From Rhytidiadelphus loreus (taxonomy: Eukaryota; Streptophyta; Bryopsida; Hypnales; Hylocomiaceae): a DNA stretch of 64,000 bases. The notes below the pieces were generated by a model that was not told where the DNA came from, made no database searches, and was given only the letters and a program-made list of their open reading frames with translations. The translations under genes and the position numbers were made by a program. This document shows positions 34,343 to 45,429 of this stretch, in pieces (the first letter of the stretch is position 1; the number at the start of each line of letters is the position of its first letter). Location: NCBI GenBank assembly GCA_947034895.1, contig OX344765.1, positions 49,419,001-49,483,000 on the forward strand, read 5' to 3'.

Positions 34343-35694
34343 ATATTTAAATGTGAGAAAGAATAACTTGAATTACCTTTTCTTTAAAAACATTCTTACT
34401 ACATAGGATGCTTATAGCATTAAATAGCAATCTTAGAAAGCAAATTTGTACTTCTTAGAATACACTATTTCTGTACAAGTGGACAGCTGTGTAAACAAGT
34501 CAGGAGTCAACTGTCAAACAAGCCAACAGTAAACTGTCGAACAACTCGACGAGCAGTCAATAGTTACATAAGGTGGACAACTGTTTAAAAATAAGACAAA
34601 AATGGGTGTCCAAAATTTTCCGTCCGAATTTTCCATCTGAACAAGGCCGTCCGAAGTGGGCCGTCCGAAGTGGCCAACTGAGACCAGCTGTCCAAATTCG
34701 GACTAGCCGTCCGAAATAAAATGTAAGAAAAGTCAATGTTCAGACCTCAATTCTGCATAGTAGAATACATTTTTTGGAAAACCTTTGAACTAGAAAAAGT
34801 TTGGAAATCAAGCAAGGTTTTATCTCCAACAATCCGTTTCAAGTTTGGACCTTCCACCAAAAAGTTATGGACAAGTTTCTGAGGGGGTGTTAGGAAATTT
34901 GAAAAAAAATTAGGTGTCCGAAGTGGCCGTCCGAAAGTGGCCGTCGGAAGTGGCCGTCGGAAGTTTGGCGTCAAAAGAATCCAAGTGGATCCAGGCAACC
35001 AGCCTTCCCTCCCAAATTCAAACTAGCCATCTGAAATAAAATGTAAGAAAAGTCAATGTTCAAACCTCATTTCCGCATAGTAGAATACATTTTTTTGAAA
35101 AACTTTGAACTAGAAAAAGTTTGGAAATCAAGCAAGGTTTTATCTCTAACAATCCGTTTCAAGTTTGGACCTTCCATCAAAAAGTTATCGACAAGTTTCT
35201 GAGGGGGGTTAGGAAATTTGAAAAAAAATTAGGCGTCCGAAATGGGCCGTCGGAAGTGGCCGTCGGAAGTTTGGCGTCAGAAGAATCCAAGTGGAACCAG
35301 GCAACCAGCCTTCCCTCCTTCCAAATTCAAACTAGCCATACGAAATATAATGTAAGAAAAGTCAATGTTCAAACCTCATTTTCGCATAGTAGAATACATT
35401 TTTTTGAAAAGCTTTGAACTAGAAAAAGTTTGGAAATCAAGCAAGGTTTCATCTCCAGCAATCCGTTTCAAGTTTGGACCTTCCACCAAGAAGTTATGGA
35501 CAAGTTTCTAAGGGGGTGTTAGGAAATGTGGAAAAATCTAGGCGTCCGAAGTAGGCCGTCGGAAGTGGCCATCCGAAGTGGCCATCGGAAGTGGCCATCG
35601 GAAGTGTCTATGGTCAATTGATCATATTCTTAATAATATAAAACTAATCAAGCGTATTAAGGTTCTAACAATACAATTGCAAGCAAATCTCACG

Positions 35695-36668
35695 TTTAAC
35701 TCCTAAACATCCAAACAATGTTTTTTGGCAACATTACAATTTTAGGCAGCTCATTATAGACAAAATTTTTATTTTTTCTCTTTGGAAATTTCACACAATG
35801 TGTGGCCAAGGAGTAGCTTTAAGGCCCAAAAATTTTCATAACTTTTGACTAAATGGTTTTTAAGTTATTGCATGATATGTAATTTTCAGTGTTCGGCGGG
35901 CAACGCAAGCAGAAAAAAAATTCTTTGAAGATCACTTTAAAAGAAATAAAAATTTGAAATTGGTTCTCTAGATTTATATATATATATATTAAGCTTTGAA
36001 TCATTTTCTACTGCTTTGAATCATTCCATTTTGATTAATGAGATGAAAGTTATGAGGATTTTAGTTTAGATTAGTTTGTGGTTAGATATGGAATCTCTAC
36101 TCTAAAATAAACTTTGAAGTCTTTTATTTAACTCAATTTTAAATATTCTTGAAAAAACAAAAAAACATTAGGTGTATATTGTTTATTAAAACATTACAAA
36201 CATTGGGATTGGCATTTTTCAATTCTATAAATAAATTGTTAATAATTTAGTATTTTTAATCATTCTCTACTGCTTCCTACTTATTATTCTTTTCCTATAT
36301 ATTGTACAATTCCAAATGATCTAAAATTTTTCAAGCACCTAGCCAACTTGACTTGCGGAATGAATCCAAAGAGTAACCACAATTTTGGATATTTTTTATA
36401 CAAATGTAACCTTGTGAAGTGCAGCTACCCATATGTTTTACAAGGCCAAAAAAAGGGTTTTGTCACTTCAAATGTTAATATATCACAATCTACATGATGG
36501 AAAATTCTAAAAAAAAATTCACAACTTTTCAAACTATTTTACTACAAGGTCCTACGGTTTTATGTGTCTAAAACTGTTTTTCATCTAAAATTTGGTGCTT
36601 GTAAATGTAAGGGCACTTTTGGAGCAGTTTTGGTGAAAATATGGTCTCTAATGTTTAGTAGTGAACTA
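35695..36668. repeat. copy of the TTAA repeat family inside foldback element 2
   Basis: Homologous to 51693-52928 and 59927-60840, sharing TTTTTTGGCAACAT, CATTCCATTTTGATTAATGA, CTCTAAAATAAACTTTGAAG and TTGGCATTTTTCAATTC. The left end is TTAACTCCTAAACATCC. The right end is decayed (AATGTTTAGTAGTGAA). Confidence 0.7.
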
Positions 36669-36759
36669 AATAATGACCAACTTGATCTTTTTGTGTGAAG
36701 ATATGGGATCTAAGAGTGTTGAAGATTACAATGAAAAGTTAAAGTAATATCTAGCACCT

Positions 36760-37080
36760 AATCTTTTGGAGAAGTCCCACACTTGGAGTCTTTGTTCAAA
36801 TCAAACGTATAATATACCATTGAAAAGCTCTCAACAATACCTTTCCAATGATATATTATAAGGCACACAAAATGATCAAACATGGCGTCCTATTCCGACG
36901 GCCTGTCCAATTGAACGGGGCGTCCGATCAGATGACTAGGTAGACTTCAATCTTTGGAGAAGTCCCATAGTTGGAGTTCTTGTCCGAATTGGATGCATTA
37001 TATACCGTTGGAAAGCTCTCAAGAATATCTATCCAATGATATATTATGAGGCATAGAAAAGTCGACGGGGGCGTCAGACG
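36760..37080. repeat. tandem pair with ATATACCATTGGAAAG palindrome
   Basis: Two units of about 190 bp (GGAGAAGTCCCA, ATATACC(A/G)TTG(A/G)AAAGCTCTCA, CCAATGATATATTA). The same palindromic module, inverted, is at 21785-21900 near the opposite end of foldback element 1, so it is a conserved subterminal part of the family. Confidence 0.7.
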
Positions 37081-37423
37081 ACAGTGGATGATAGTGCGGA
37101 CGGGCCTTTTGGATCCAACACTGCGGACGGGCGGGATTGTTAGACCATCGGATCGGACGGGCCGTCGGAATCGGACGCCCTGTTAGATCAGATGAGCCGT
37201 TGGAATCGGATGCCTTGTCAGATCAGATGGGCCGTCGGAATCGGACACCCTACCTGATCGGACGCTGTGAACAGCCGGACATACCGGGCCGGGCGGATGT
37301 TGGAGATGCACTATATTTTGGGACTGTAAATGAAACTAGATGTTCGGGGGGTTCCGGACGCGGACGTTGGACGTCCAAACGGACATCTAGACGTCTCGGC
37401 GTCCTAGCAACCCTGACTTGTAC

Positions 37424-38190
37424 CATCTATGACAATACTAACACTGTATTCATACATGGGATACGAGATCCACAAAACAAACTTTATAGAGTAGTCAACC
37501 TTGTTGCTACCTCTGTCTCAGTTCGACCTACCCCAATGCCGACGTCGGCAAGAACCTCTCCAGAACCTAGTCGCCTCCTTGATTCCTGCCAATACACCCC
37601 ACATCCCTCACAAAACACCATTAAGCTTTGGCATCAACGTGTTGGACATGTCAACTTTCAAAGCCTCCATCACATGACAAACAAACAGATTGTAGCCGGA
37701 ATCCCAGCCCTTCCTTACTCCAAACACGTCTACTCCTCCTGTATGTTGGGAAAACTTGCACAGGATCGTGTTTCTAAACACCACCGGATACCTATCACTC
37801 GGAAACTGCAACTTATCCACAGCGACTTATGCGGACCCTTGCCCGTCACATCACGAAACGGCAATAAGTATATCCTGACATTTATAGACAATTTCTCTAG
37901 GAAAACGTGGATATACTTCCTTTTAGACAAATCCCAAACACTGGAATACTTCAAGATATTCAAGGCCCTTGTTGAAGATTCCACCTCACATATCGGTACC
38001 TTGCGCAGCGACAGAGGAAGGGAATACCTGTCTGTTGCTTTCACCAACTATCTTCATGTCAACGGGATTTCACGACAACTTACTGCCGAGTATTCACCAC
38101 ACCAAAATGGCGTCGCTGAGTGGAAGAATCGGACACTACTCGAAGGAATCCGCAGCGTTGTTACTGGAACCAACATCCCCAAGGCTGGGA
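37424..38190 (+). pseudogene. copia integrase
   Basis: The frame resumes after the hAT-like element. The HHCC zinc region has WHQRVGHVNFQSL but the CxxC half reads YSSCMLGK, with one cysteine changed to tyrosine. The catalytic core shows SDLCGP, RSDRGREY and NGVAEWKNRTL, so the D, D and E positions are kept although the usual R after E is W. A one-base frameshift at about 38180-38190 moves the frame before WEELAKAVNYIQNK. Confidence 0.87.
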
Positions 38191-40981
38191 GGAACTCGCC
38201 AAAGCTGTCAACTACATACAGAACAAATGTCCGACTAAAGCCCTCACACTTCAAACCCCAGAGGAAGCATTCACTGGGATAAGACCTCACTTTGGCCACC
38301 TTCGAATTTTAGGATGCCGAGCGTATTGCCACATTCCAGACTCTAAGCGCAACAAGTTTGAATCAAAGGCCATCGCCACCATCCTGGTAGGATATGACGA
38401 ACAAAGTAAGGCCTATAGGTGTTACCACCTAGCCACCCGACGGATTCTGGTTAGCCGGGATGTTCGTTTTGATGAACTCAGCCTTCAACTTCCCTCCGCA
38501 GAAATTACCGAACCTCTACTTGGACCACATCTTCTCGACAGCTCTATTTCGAATCGTCCAATCTCTGCCACTCCTCTTAGTCTGCCGAATGCTGCATCCA
38601 CAACCACAATTCCCACCCCAGCTACACCGAATCAACTTTTCGACAACCCAGATCAGTCCGCTCCTCTCGACAGCGAACCTGCAATCAACCCAAATTAGCT
38701 TCTCGACACCCCGGATCAGCCCGCTCCCCTCGCCAGCAAACCTGCAATCATCCCACTTCACACTTCTTCCCCATCTACAATTATTCTTGAGCTTACGGAT
38801 GTCCCACCAGTAGCTCCACGACGATCCTACAGACCACGACGCCAAAACATCAGATTACAAGGGTATGATCTATGTCTATCTACTGATGACTTTAACGTTT
38901 GCTTGTCCGTCTCCACACCTGCAGCCCCACCGATTGAACCCGATCAAGACAATGTCACGTTCAAACAGGCAGCCGCAGATCCCGGATGGCGCCAAACTAT
39001 GGAAGCCGAAATGACCTCCATTTGGGAGAATCAAACTTGGGATTTAGAAACACTTCCCTCAAATCACAAGGCTATCTCATGTAAGTAGGTGTACAAACTA
39101 AAACCCGGAATCGATGGTCAACCTCCCATCAAGAAAGCCCGCCTCGTTGCTAGAGGGTTCGAACAACGCGCAGGAATTGATTTCCACGAAACCTTTGCTC
39201 CAATCATCAAGTGGACGACTCTCCGCACAGTTATTGCCCTGATTGCAACAAAACTCTGGGAAATCCATCATATGGACGTTCGAACAGCATTCCTACACGG
39301 TGTCCTCAATGAACGCATCTACATGCGACAGCCTCCTGGATTTCGGGTCAAAGGAAAAAAAGACCTTACCTGTCGACTTCGAAAATCACTGTATGGCCTG
39401 AAACAAAGCCCTCGAACCTGGTATGATAGAATTGACAAAGCTCTTATACGCATTGGTCTCAATAGGAGCACATCAGACGCAAATATGTACTATTTACACA
39501 AAGAAGGAGAAACGTTGATTATTCTACTCTACATCGATGATCTCTTCATTATTGGAAGCTCCGCTCCGCTACTCTCCTGGATCAAGAATTTTTTACACGC
39601 AGAGTTTGACATGACAGACTTAGGACGGATCAAGAAGTACCTGGGAATTACCTTCGAGACTGTCTGCCTTGGAATCTTTCTTCACCAACGTGCGTACACC
39701 GCTTCCATCTTGCAAGAGTTCGGAATGCAAGACAGTCACAGTACACAAATCCCGTTTTCTGAAGGTCATCAGTTAGTCACTGATATGAAATCCCCACCGA
39801 CAGATCCAAATTACTATTGTCGCCTTGTTGGGAAGTTAATTTTTCTCACAATAACGCGACCCGACATTGCTTACTCTGTGAGCAGATTCAACTCTTACAT
39901 GGCCAATCCACAAGAGGCGCATCTCGAGGCTACCAAGCACGTCCTTTGATATTTACAAGAAACCATACACCAAGGGATTCTGTACAAAGCCCACTCTCCC
40001 GTCCTTATCACCGGATACACAGATGCAGACTGGGGATTGTGCACAGAAACGAGAAGATCAATGGGAGCGTACATTTTTACTTTGGCTGGAGGACCCATTA
40101 CCTGGCAGAGTAAGCACCAACTTACAGTCTCTCACTCCTCTATTGAGTCGGAATATCGAGCGTTCAGTGACGGCGCCCAAGAAGCAGTATGGCTTCATAG
40201 ATTATTAACTGAATTACAAACCCCTTCTATCGCCACCTCCTCAGCTCCAGCCACCACTCACACTCTTAGACAACTCATCCTCAGTATCATTATCCACTGT
40301 GACAATCAAGGAGCCATCAAGATTTCTCAAAACCCAGTTTTTCACGTACGGACCAAACACATTGAGATCCACTATCACTTTATTCGCGAACGAGTGATCG
40401 GGGGGGAAATAGTGATCCAATATATTCATACAAATCTACAGCCAGTTGATGCACTCACCAAACCCTTGGGCAGGGTTAAGTTTCAGCAACACCACACTGC
40501 GATGGGATTACACAACCTTGAAACCCTAGAAAAATCAAGCCTGCTCTCTCTTACAACCTACACAAAACCTAGCACCTCATGCCGTGCCACAGATAGTTCT
40601 CAGCATCCGCTAGAGAAGAGAAACTCTTATGCTCAGCACTACGGAAGCCCAAAACTTCTCGCGAAAAGTATAATCCGGGCCTTTGTCCCTGTCTCACAAT
40701 GTAGAATTTTCCCTGAGCCGATTCCCTCCTCAAGCGCCTCCGGTCATCGAACTCCTCGCCTCGAGACTGTACACCGCTCCCACGACAAACCGGACACGAC
40801 CCACCGGGCGGCCAAACTTGCTTCACCAACACCGTATCTGCAACCGCAACGCACCATTTCCAAAGCCACCCCAAGAATGAGAGCATCATTCACAATAAAA
40901 TTCGTGCCAACATCATTAATGAAGTCGCCTCCACGAACTCCTTCAACGACAATTCCTGCTCAGTTTTCTCACACGCCATGA
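38190..40981 (+). pseudogene. copia reverse transcriptase and RNase H
   Basis: One frame from the integrase C-terminus to 40981, broken by TAG 38696, TAG 39086 and TGA 39947. Reverse transcriptase runs from about 39090 (KARLVARGF, DVRTAFLHG, YGLKQSPRTWY and the catalytic LLYIDDL). RNase H follows 39950 (TGYTDADWG, SSIESEYRAF, CDNQGAIKI, TKHIEIHYHFIRE). Before the RT there is a proline-rich linker with a tandemly repeated DNPDQSAPL-like segment. After the usual end of RNase H (LTKPLGRVKF) the frame stays open for about 170 more residues, a basic, low-complexity tail that copia elements do not normally have. Confidence 0.88.
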
Positions 40982-41039
40982 AGGCGAACTCTCTTCACTA
41001 AACTCGGATTATAGTTAAAAAGGAATGTCAATCTCCGAT

Positions 41040-41049
41040 TAAGGGAGGG
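41040..41049 (+). promoter_or_regulatory. copia polypurine tract
   Basis: TAAGGGAGGG immediately before the 3' LTR, the expected primer site for plus-strand synthesis. Confidence 0.85.
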
Positions 41050-41230
41050 TGTTAGACTTACCCGAACTTAGGGTTACATCCAATTGATGTAGTTCATCTG
41101 CCCAATGAACTTAGGTTAGCTTGCTTGTATTTAAGCAGTATGCTTAACCATGTTTAAACTCTCTTAATCTTACTACAGTTTTTCTTGCAGCTCATATAGA
41201 CGTGTCATAGACAACGTCTAGAATCTTACA
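41050..41230 (+). repeat. copia 3' LTR (181 bp)
   Basis: Intact copy, TGTTAGACTTACC to TCTTACA. Compared with the split 5' LTR there are six differences in 181 bp (3.3%), all transitions. Confidence 0.95.
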
Positions 41231-41235
41231 TACTT

Positions 41236-41945
41236 CTCGTGGAAATCTGGATCACCTACAATCTGGTCTCTCGGGGCCATGCAACAGTCGCAAGCCTCGA
41301 GATAATCATCTAATTTGCAATTCCCGTTATTTTGACAGTTTTGTGCGTCACTAACTGAAATCTGCAACTGTCCTCATTGTTTTTTCTTATATGAATTTTC
41401 ACCACTTTGCAGTTGAATAAACATAAGAGCTCTTTTTTTTAAAGAAAGTAAAATTTCTTTTTCACAAAAAACCCAGATTCCTGCTATATTTTAAAACTAA
41501 TAGCCAAATTTTACATATATATCATTAGGTTTCATATCGATATCGCCAAGTATCAGATGAGTATTGATGAAATAGATAGTTATGTCTCCAAAATGAAAAA
41601 AAATCACTACTGCCAACTTTTTAAAGGAATGACCACTTGAATATCACATTTCAACCATTGAAAATTACCAATTTCATCAATAGCTTGCAAGTATAAGGTG
41701 ATTTTTGCTGCATTATCCAATTGTGGAATTAGGTACAATCTTTTCATTGGTGTGTGAATAGAATTTAACCCTACTATTGTTGCATGACTAGAATTTAACC
41801 CTACCATTGTTGCATGAGTAGAATTTAAGCCTTAAAGGATGGGCTGGAAATCATCCCTTTGGTTACCATGTGAATCATTTACTTAAAAAATTGCAAAAGC
41901 ACTCATTGGAAGTCAAACTATTGTAGAAGACCTTCCAGAGTTTTT
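41236..41945. other. intergenic, with a partial repeat at 41830-41940
   Basis: Continuation of the pre-insertion locus downstream of paralog B. The end (GCAAAAGCACTCATTGGAAG, TTGTAGAAGACCTTCC) is a fragment of the GAATCCTTC repeat family and truncates the kinase pseudogene that follows. Confidence 0.45.
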
Positions 41946-44290
41946 GTGGCACAGTTGCTGGGAGCTTCGGCGTTCCCCAGCACTCACATACTCTCTAATA
42001 TCTTGTGTAGCGATGGAATGGTGAGGCACTTGTCATGTCAAGATTTCAACACAAGTCATGGCAAAGTTGTAGCTACCACCTATAGCTGCACCAAAAACTT
42101 CAGTAGCCCGCCACCTTGTAGAACCAACATTGACTTTCAAAAATGCCATGTAATCACAATCGATCAGAGTCATAGTTTCTGTCGGGTTTCTCCTTCAAAA
42201 CTAATTTCTCTGAATCACCCAAATCTGTATACTTCAGCTCGTACCTATTGTTCAAAACATCTGGGCGGCATTAGACCAACACATTCAAAGGCTCTTAGAT
42301 CTCCGCGAATCACCTTCTTCTTTTTCAAGTACGTTATTCCAGTTGCCATTTGACAGATGAAGGCAATTGCTATTCGCATTTTAATCTCATATCAGTGTGT
42401 ATCAAAGTGTGCAAGTCACAGCTTAGAACCCGAATCCATGAGGCTCGAATCAGATTCACTGATAAAAAATCCCACCAATAGCACAACGTTGGGATGTCGA
42501 ACCGTCACAAGAAAGGTAGCAAGCTTTACCTAATGCAACACCAGGCAAAGTGTGTTAAGTTTCCCACATTCTACTGTTCATGAAAGGGTAATATGAGGTC
42601 ATCATGTGGTAAAGTGCAAATTCAATAAACACGTAAAACACAAACATGCAAAGTCTAGTATTTTTCCCACATGGTAATACATTTCCAAAAAGACCTTGGT
42701 TTTACCATGTGGTTCTTTGTTGACATTATCCCATAAGCATTGTCTTTGGTGAGACTTCCATCAAGTATAATACACAAGTGCCTCCACCTCCCAACCTTGA
42801 GCCATACTTCATCTGTGAGAGATTAAATGTATGAATAGTTTTGTAAGTTTTATAATATGTTTTGTATTGTACAATATTATATGGTATAATATATATTGTA
42901 CAATATTATGTATTACGGAATATACGATAATGTATACAAGTATTGATAGTCTCACCTCTTTGTATGTTGTAATTTGTCGTTGCTTTAACCCATTCCCATA
43001 TCCCATTCCCACAAGGCAATCCATTATTAGAATACCATGAGGTAATTGTCATAATGCATCACCATGTGGTAATGGTGAAATTTTTACCGCATAAAATTTC
43101 CTTCATATTCGGGGAAAAACCTGAAAATACTTTATTGAATCCCATATGGGAACAGAGTAAGGTAGGAATACCATAAATGGTTAAAATAAGCATTTTAGCC
43201 TATAAGATATGGGAAATTCATTGAGAAATTCAGCTCAATGTGTGCACAAATAAGGATGAGGAAGAATGAAAAAAATAAAAAATAAAAATCTTCAAAAATG
43301 AATATTTTATTGAATATAAATGCAGATTTCTCATACAAGACCCCATTCCTGTCTCATAGCTTCACCTAAAACGGTTTCCCTTGGAACTCGTTCCTAATAA
43401 AGTCTAAGCCAATCAAATTTCAGCAAATCGAATCTTTTCAAATCAACATCAAAGCTAGCTATTGTTGGTTTTAGAACACCCTATTGTACCATTAGGAGGG
43501 AGGGTGCCATTTATGGTGTTCCTACCTTATACCTTCCTTGTGCGTGGGGACCAGATTTTCCACGGTCTCTATTCTTAAACTCAGCACATTATAAGCCCTA
43601 AATGTCTCAACTGCATAATTACGGTGCAGCCATCCGCATTTACGCCCGACTGCACTGCCTCCAAACCCTATTTGGTCAAGCGCCTCAATTTCTGATGATT
43701 CAATCCTCAGAGAACTTGGGAGCACACTCACTGTTGCTGCAGACATTTCCAGCGCTCTTATTTGTTCTGATGACATACAAGAGGGGCTTTCTGGCCTCCT
43801 GTAGACATAAGATTCGTATTCCTTGCTGAGCTGATGACGATAGCCTTTCTATTCTTCAATTTCATCTCTTCTAGTTAACGTCACACTATTGTCCTTAATA
43901 TCGGCTTCTCCTTGGAAAGCATCGCTCTGCCGTTTTCATCAAGAGAGAGGAGCGGCGCCACCGATTCTAACACCATGAGAGGCACCCAGGCTGAATTCCT
44001 CATGTTTGCAACTCCATGCTTAAACACTTCATAGATCGACCGGATGCAGGTTTCCAACTTCAGATGCATTGCAATGAAGGACTCTTGATAATTGACTCTG
44101 GAAGTCACCATGCCTTCAAACCAGTCCACGTCGGTACAATTAAAAATCAGGAGTTTCCCCTTTTGCATTACACTGATGATAACCTCAACCGAGGGAATTG
44201 ACGTCCCACACAGGAGGCAATTAGCTGAGACCTTAGAGATGAATGAATTACTGGAATTTTGTGCACGGAATGTCAAGAATGTGTGCACGG
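41946..44290 (-). pseudogene. degraded protein kinase gene (tyrosine-kinase-like type)
   Basis: Kinase signatures lie in order on the minus strand in different frames. A leader region (44170-43881) has ESFIAMHLKLETCIRSIYEV. The glycine loop IGFGGSA then YAVETF (VAIK position, lysine now glutamate) lies at 43700-43600. HPNVVLLVGF is at about 42520. MATGITYLKKKKVIRGDLRA (HRDL-type loop) is at 42355-42290, and VYRFG (DFG position) near 42225. RWRATEVFGA, YNFAMTCVEILT and a GERRSSQQLC end (family form GERP-LP--C) lie at 42115-41950. Several in-frame stops and at least two frame changes break it, and a MITE (43158-43529) sits in the middle. The YSFAMTC-type helix is a style I associate with plant TKL kinases of non-seed plants. 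It ends at a repeat, so the 3' end is lost. Confidence 0.75.
43158..43529. mobile_element. 372-bp MITE inside the kinase pseudogene
   Basis: Terminal inverted repeats GGTAGGAATACCATAAATGG (left) and its complement with one mismatch (right, CCATTTATGGTGTTCCTACC). Flanking TAA and TTA extend the palindrome. The interior is AT-rich and non-coding. A target duplication is not clear. Confidence 0.7.
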
Positions 44291-44310
44291 AATGATCTCT
44301 TCATACTACA

Positions 44311-44520
44311 GTAAGTGGGAGTGCCGATAGAACCAAAACAATGAGAGGCTAGAGAGACTATATAGACGACAGAGATATAGTCTCTTATCACCGGATATGA
44401 AGATGTGAATTGGAACTGCGAAGGATCCCGGGCCTTATGAACAATTTAGCCAACGCGCCATGAGGAGTGTGTCAAATGGTCACGATTCTGAGACAGAGAA
44501 AGCCCCCTTCGCTTGCACTG
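44311..44520 (-). promoter_or_regulatory. promoter-like segment homologous to 5431-5640
   Basis: It lies upstream of the kinase pseudogene leader on the minus strand and aligns with the region upstream of paralog A. It contains GTGCCGATAGAACCAAAAC, AATGAGAG, GAAGATGTGAATTGGAAC and GTCAAATGGTCACGATTC. It implies that the two genes once shared, by duplication, a regulatory or leader sequence. Confidence 0.55.
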
Positions 44521-44652
44521 CCGCTAGGGGGAAGTCAGATTGTCTGCACTTGCCCCTCCGGAATAAAATAAGATACGTGCACCAATGAAGCGATACTTTG
44601 AGTGGGTTCATTTTTTGTGGGTCCAAATTAAATGCCCTTGATACTCATTAAA

Positions 44653-45111
44653 TTATTGTGCCACGAACTGGTTCATGAAGTATCCACCGAGAATGGGACC
44701 TTCGGGAAACTGGCAATAACAAAGGTGGCGAACGACACCCTGAAATTCCACCAGGCTGATAAAGTCCTCAAGGAACTCCTTTAGAAATGCCTCCAGTGCA
44801 ACTCTGAAAGATAAACCCATCGACCAGCACAGATCTACAAAGTCTGCAACTCTCGTTATCGGTTGAGCGGGGCGCCATTTCCGAGGTGCATTGCTCCTCC
44901 GGTAACGCTTGAAATCCTTGTGAAGCTGGCGGTCCATCTCCCGGAAACGAGCTGCCACTTGTACAGCTTTCTCGGCGCTATGGCTTGTTTCGTAGTCGAG
45001 GAAGCAAGTCCAAATGCGGTGGTTGTTCACTTCGTGGCGAGCCTTCACTTTGGCCATGAAGGCTACTGCTCGAAGAAAAGCACGTTCAGATTTACTTTCC
45101 TCCATCCACTC
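44653..45111 (-). CDS. last exon of an unrecognised gene (open, about 152 codons)
   Basis: An acceptor CCATTCCAG precedes 45111. The exon then reads EWMEESKSERAFLRAVAF and stays open to a stop at 44653. The protein segment is helical and charged (AKVKARHEVNNHRIW, FREMDRQLHKDFKRYRRS, ALEAFLKEFLEDFISLVEF) and ends ILGGYFMNQFVAQ. Its first 60 residues have a spacing slightly like a Sin3 PAH helix bundle, but I do not rely on this. It belongs with the exons at 45.43-46.65 kb on the same strand. Whether the gene is alive is doubtful because two upstream exons contain TAG. Confidence 0.5.
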   Translation of the reverse strand, partial: EWMEESKSERAFLRAVAFMAKVKARHEVNNHRIWTCFLDYETSHSAEKAVQVAARFREMDRQLHKDFKRYRRSNAPRKWRPAQPITRVADFVDLCWSMGLSFRVALEAFLKEFLEDFISLVEFQGVVRHLCYCQFPEGPILGGYFMNQFVAQ

Positions 45112-45429
45112 CTGGAATGGACTGATTCAAGAAATCCGTAAAGAAATGGACTATCTTAAAGAAAATATGAATGCTCAGGGTGCAGTGCTGCTATTAGTGA
45201 AATCTGCCGATCTTCAATTCCGGCCAATCCGTAAGTTGTCTATCACTTCTCCGAATCACCTTCGAAGGCTGTATATAAGTCATGCTATGGCTGGTCGCCT
45301 TCAGCAGAAGGCGAAATGTCGACAGTCACAATGATTGGGTTTCAGAGAACTCCGGGAAACGAAGTGTTCAAAGTTGAGTGCTTTCATCACTGGAATGGGA
45401 ACAAGAACCAATAGAAGCAGTAAAATGGT

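Larger units (their letters stand above)
31891..37415. mobile_element. hAT-like foldback element 2 (5,525 bp)
   Basis: Inserted in the copia pol gene with a perfect 8-bp target duplication ACTTGTAC (31883-31890 and 37416-37423) and ends CAGGGTTG and CAACCCTG. Same family as 21231-26929: CGGACGGCCCGTCCGAA-type ends, repeated AACTTTGAACTAGAAAAAG units (left about 32225-32880, right 34705-35520, inverted), a homologous AT-rich centre and a telomere-like tract at 34310-34340. It differs in lacking the left copy of the inner arm and in carrying an extra TTAA-type repeat (35695-36668). No transposase. The copia frame is in phase across the insertion. Confidence 0.93.
16873..41230 (+). mobile_element. 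Ty1/copia LTR retrotransposon carrying nested insertions
   Basis: The element starts TGTTAGACTTACC and ends TCTTACA, with TG and CA termini. The LTRs are 181 bp, a primer-binding site TGGTATCAGAGC follows the 5' LTR, and a purine tract AAGGGAGGG precedes the 3' LTR. Flanks TACTC and TACTT form a 5-bp target duplication with one change. Gene order is gag, protease, integrase, reverse transcriptase, RNase H, the copia order. Of its 24.4 kb, about 18.7 kb is later insertions (piggyBac at 16981-30185; hAT-like element at 31891-37415). Without them it is a compact element of about 5.6 kb. Coding frames are broken, so it is not autonomous. Confidence 0.95.

Noticed and set aside
44653..45111. Firm assignment to the Sin3 PAH family
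   Set aside because: Only helix spacing is suggestive and key positions cannot be checked without a profile search.
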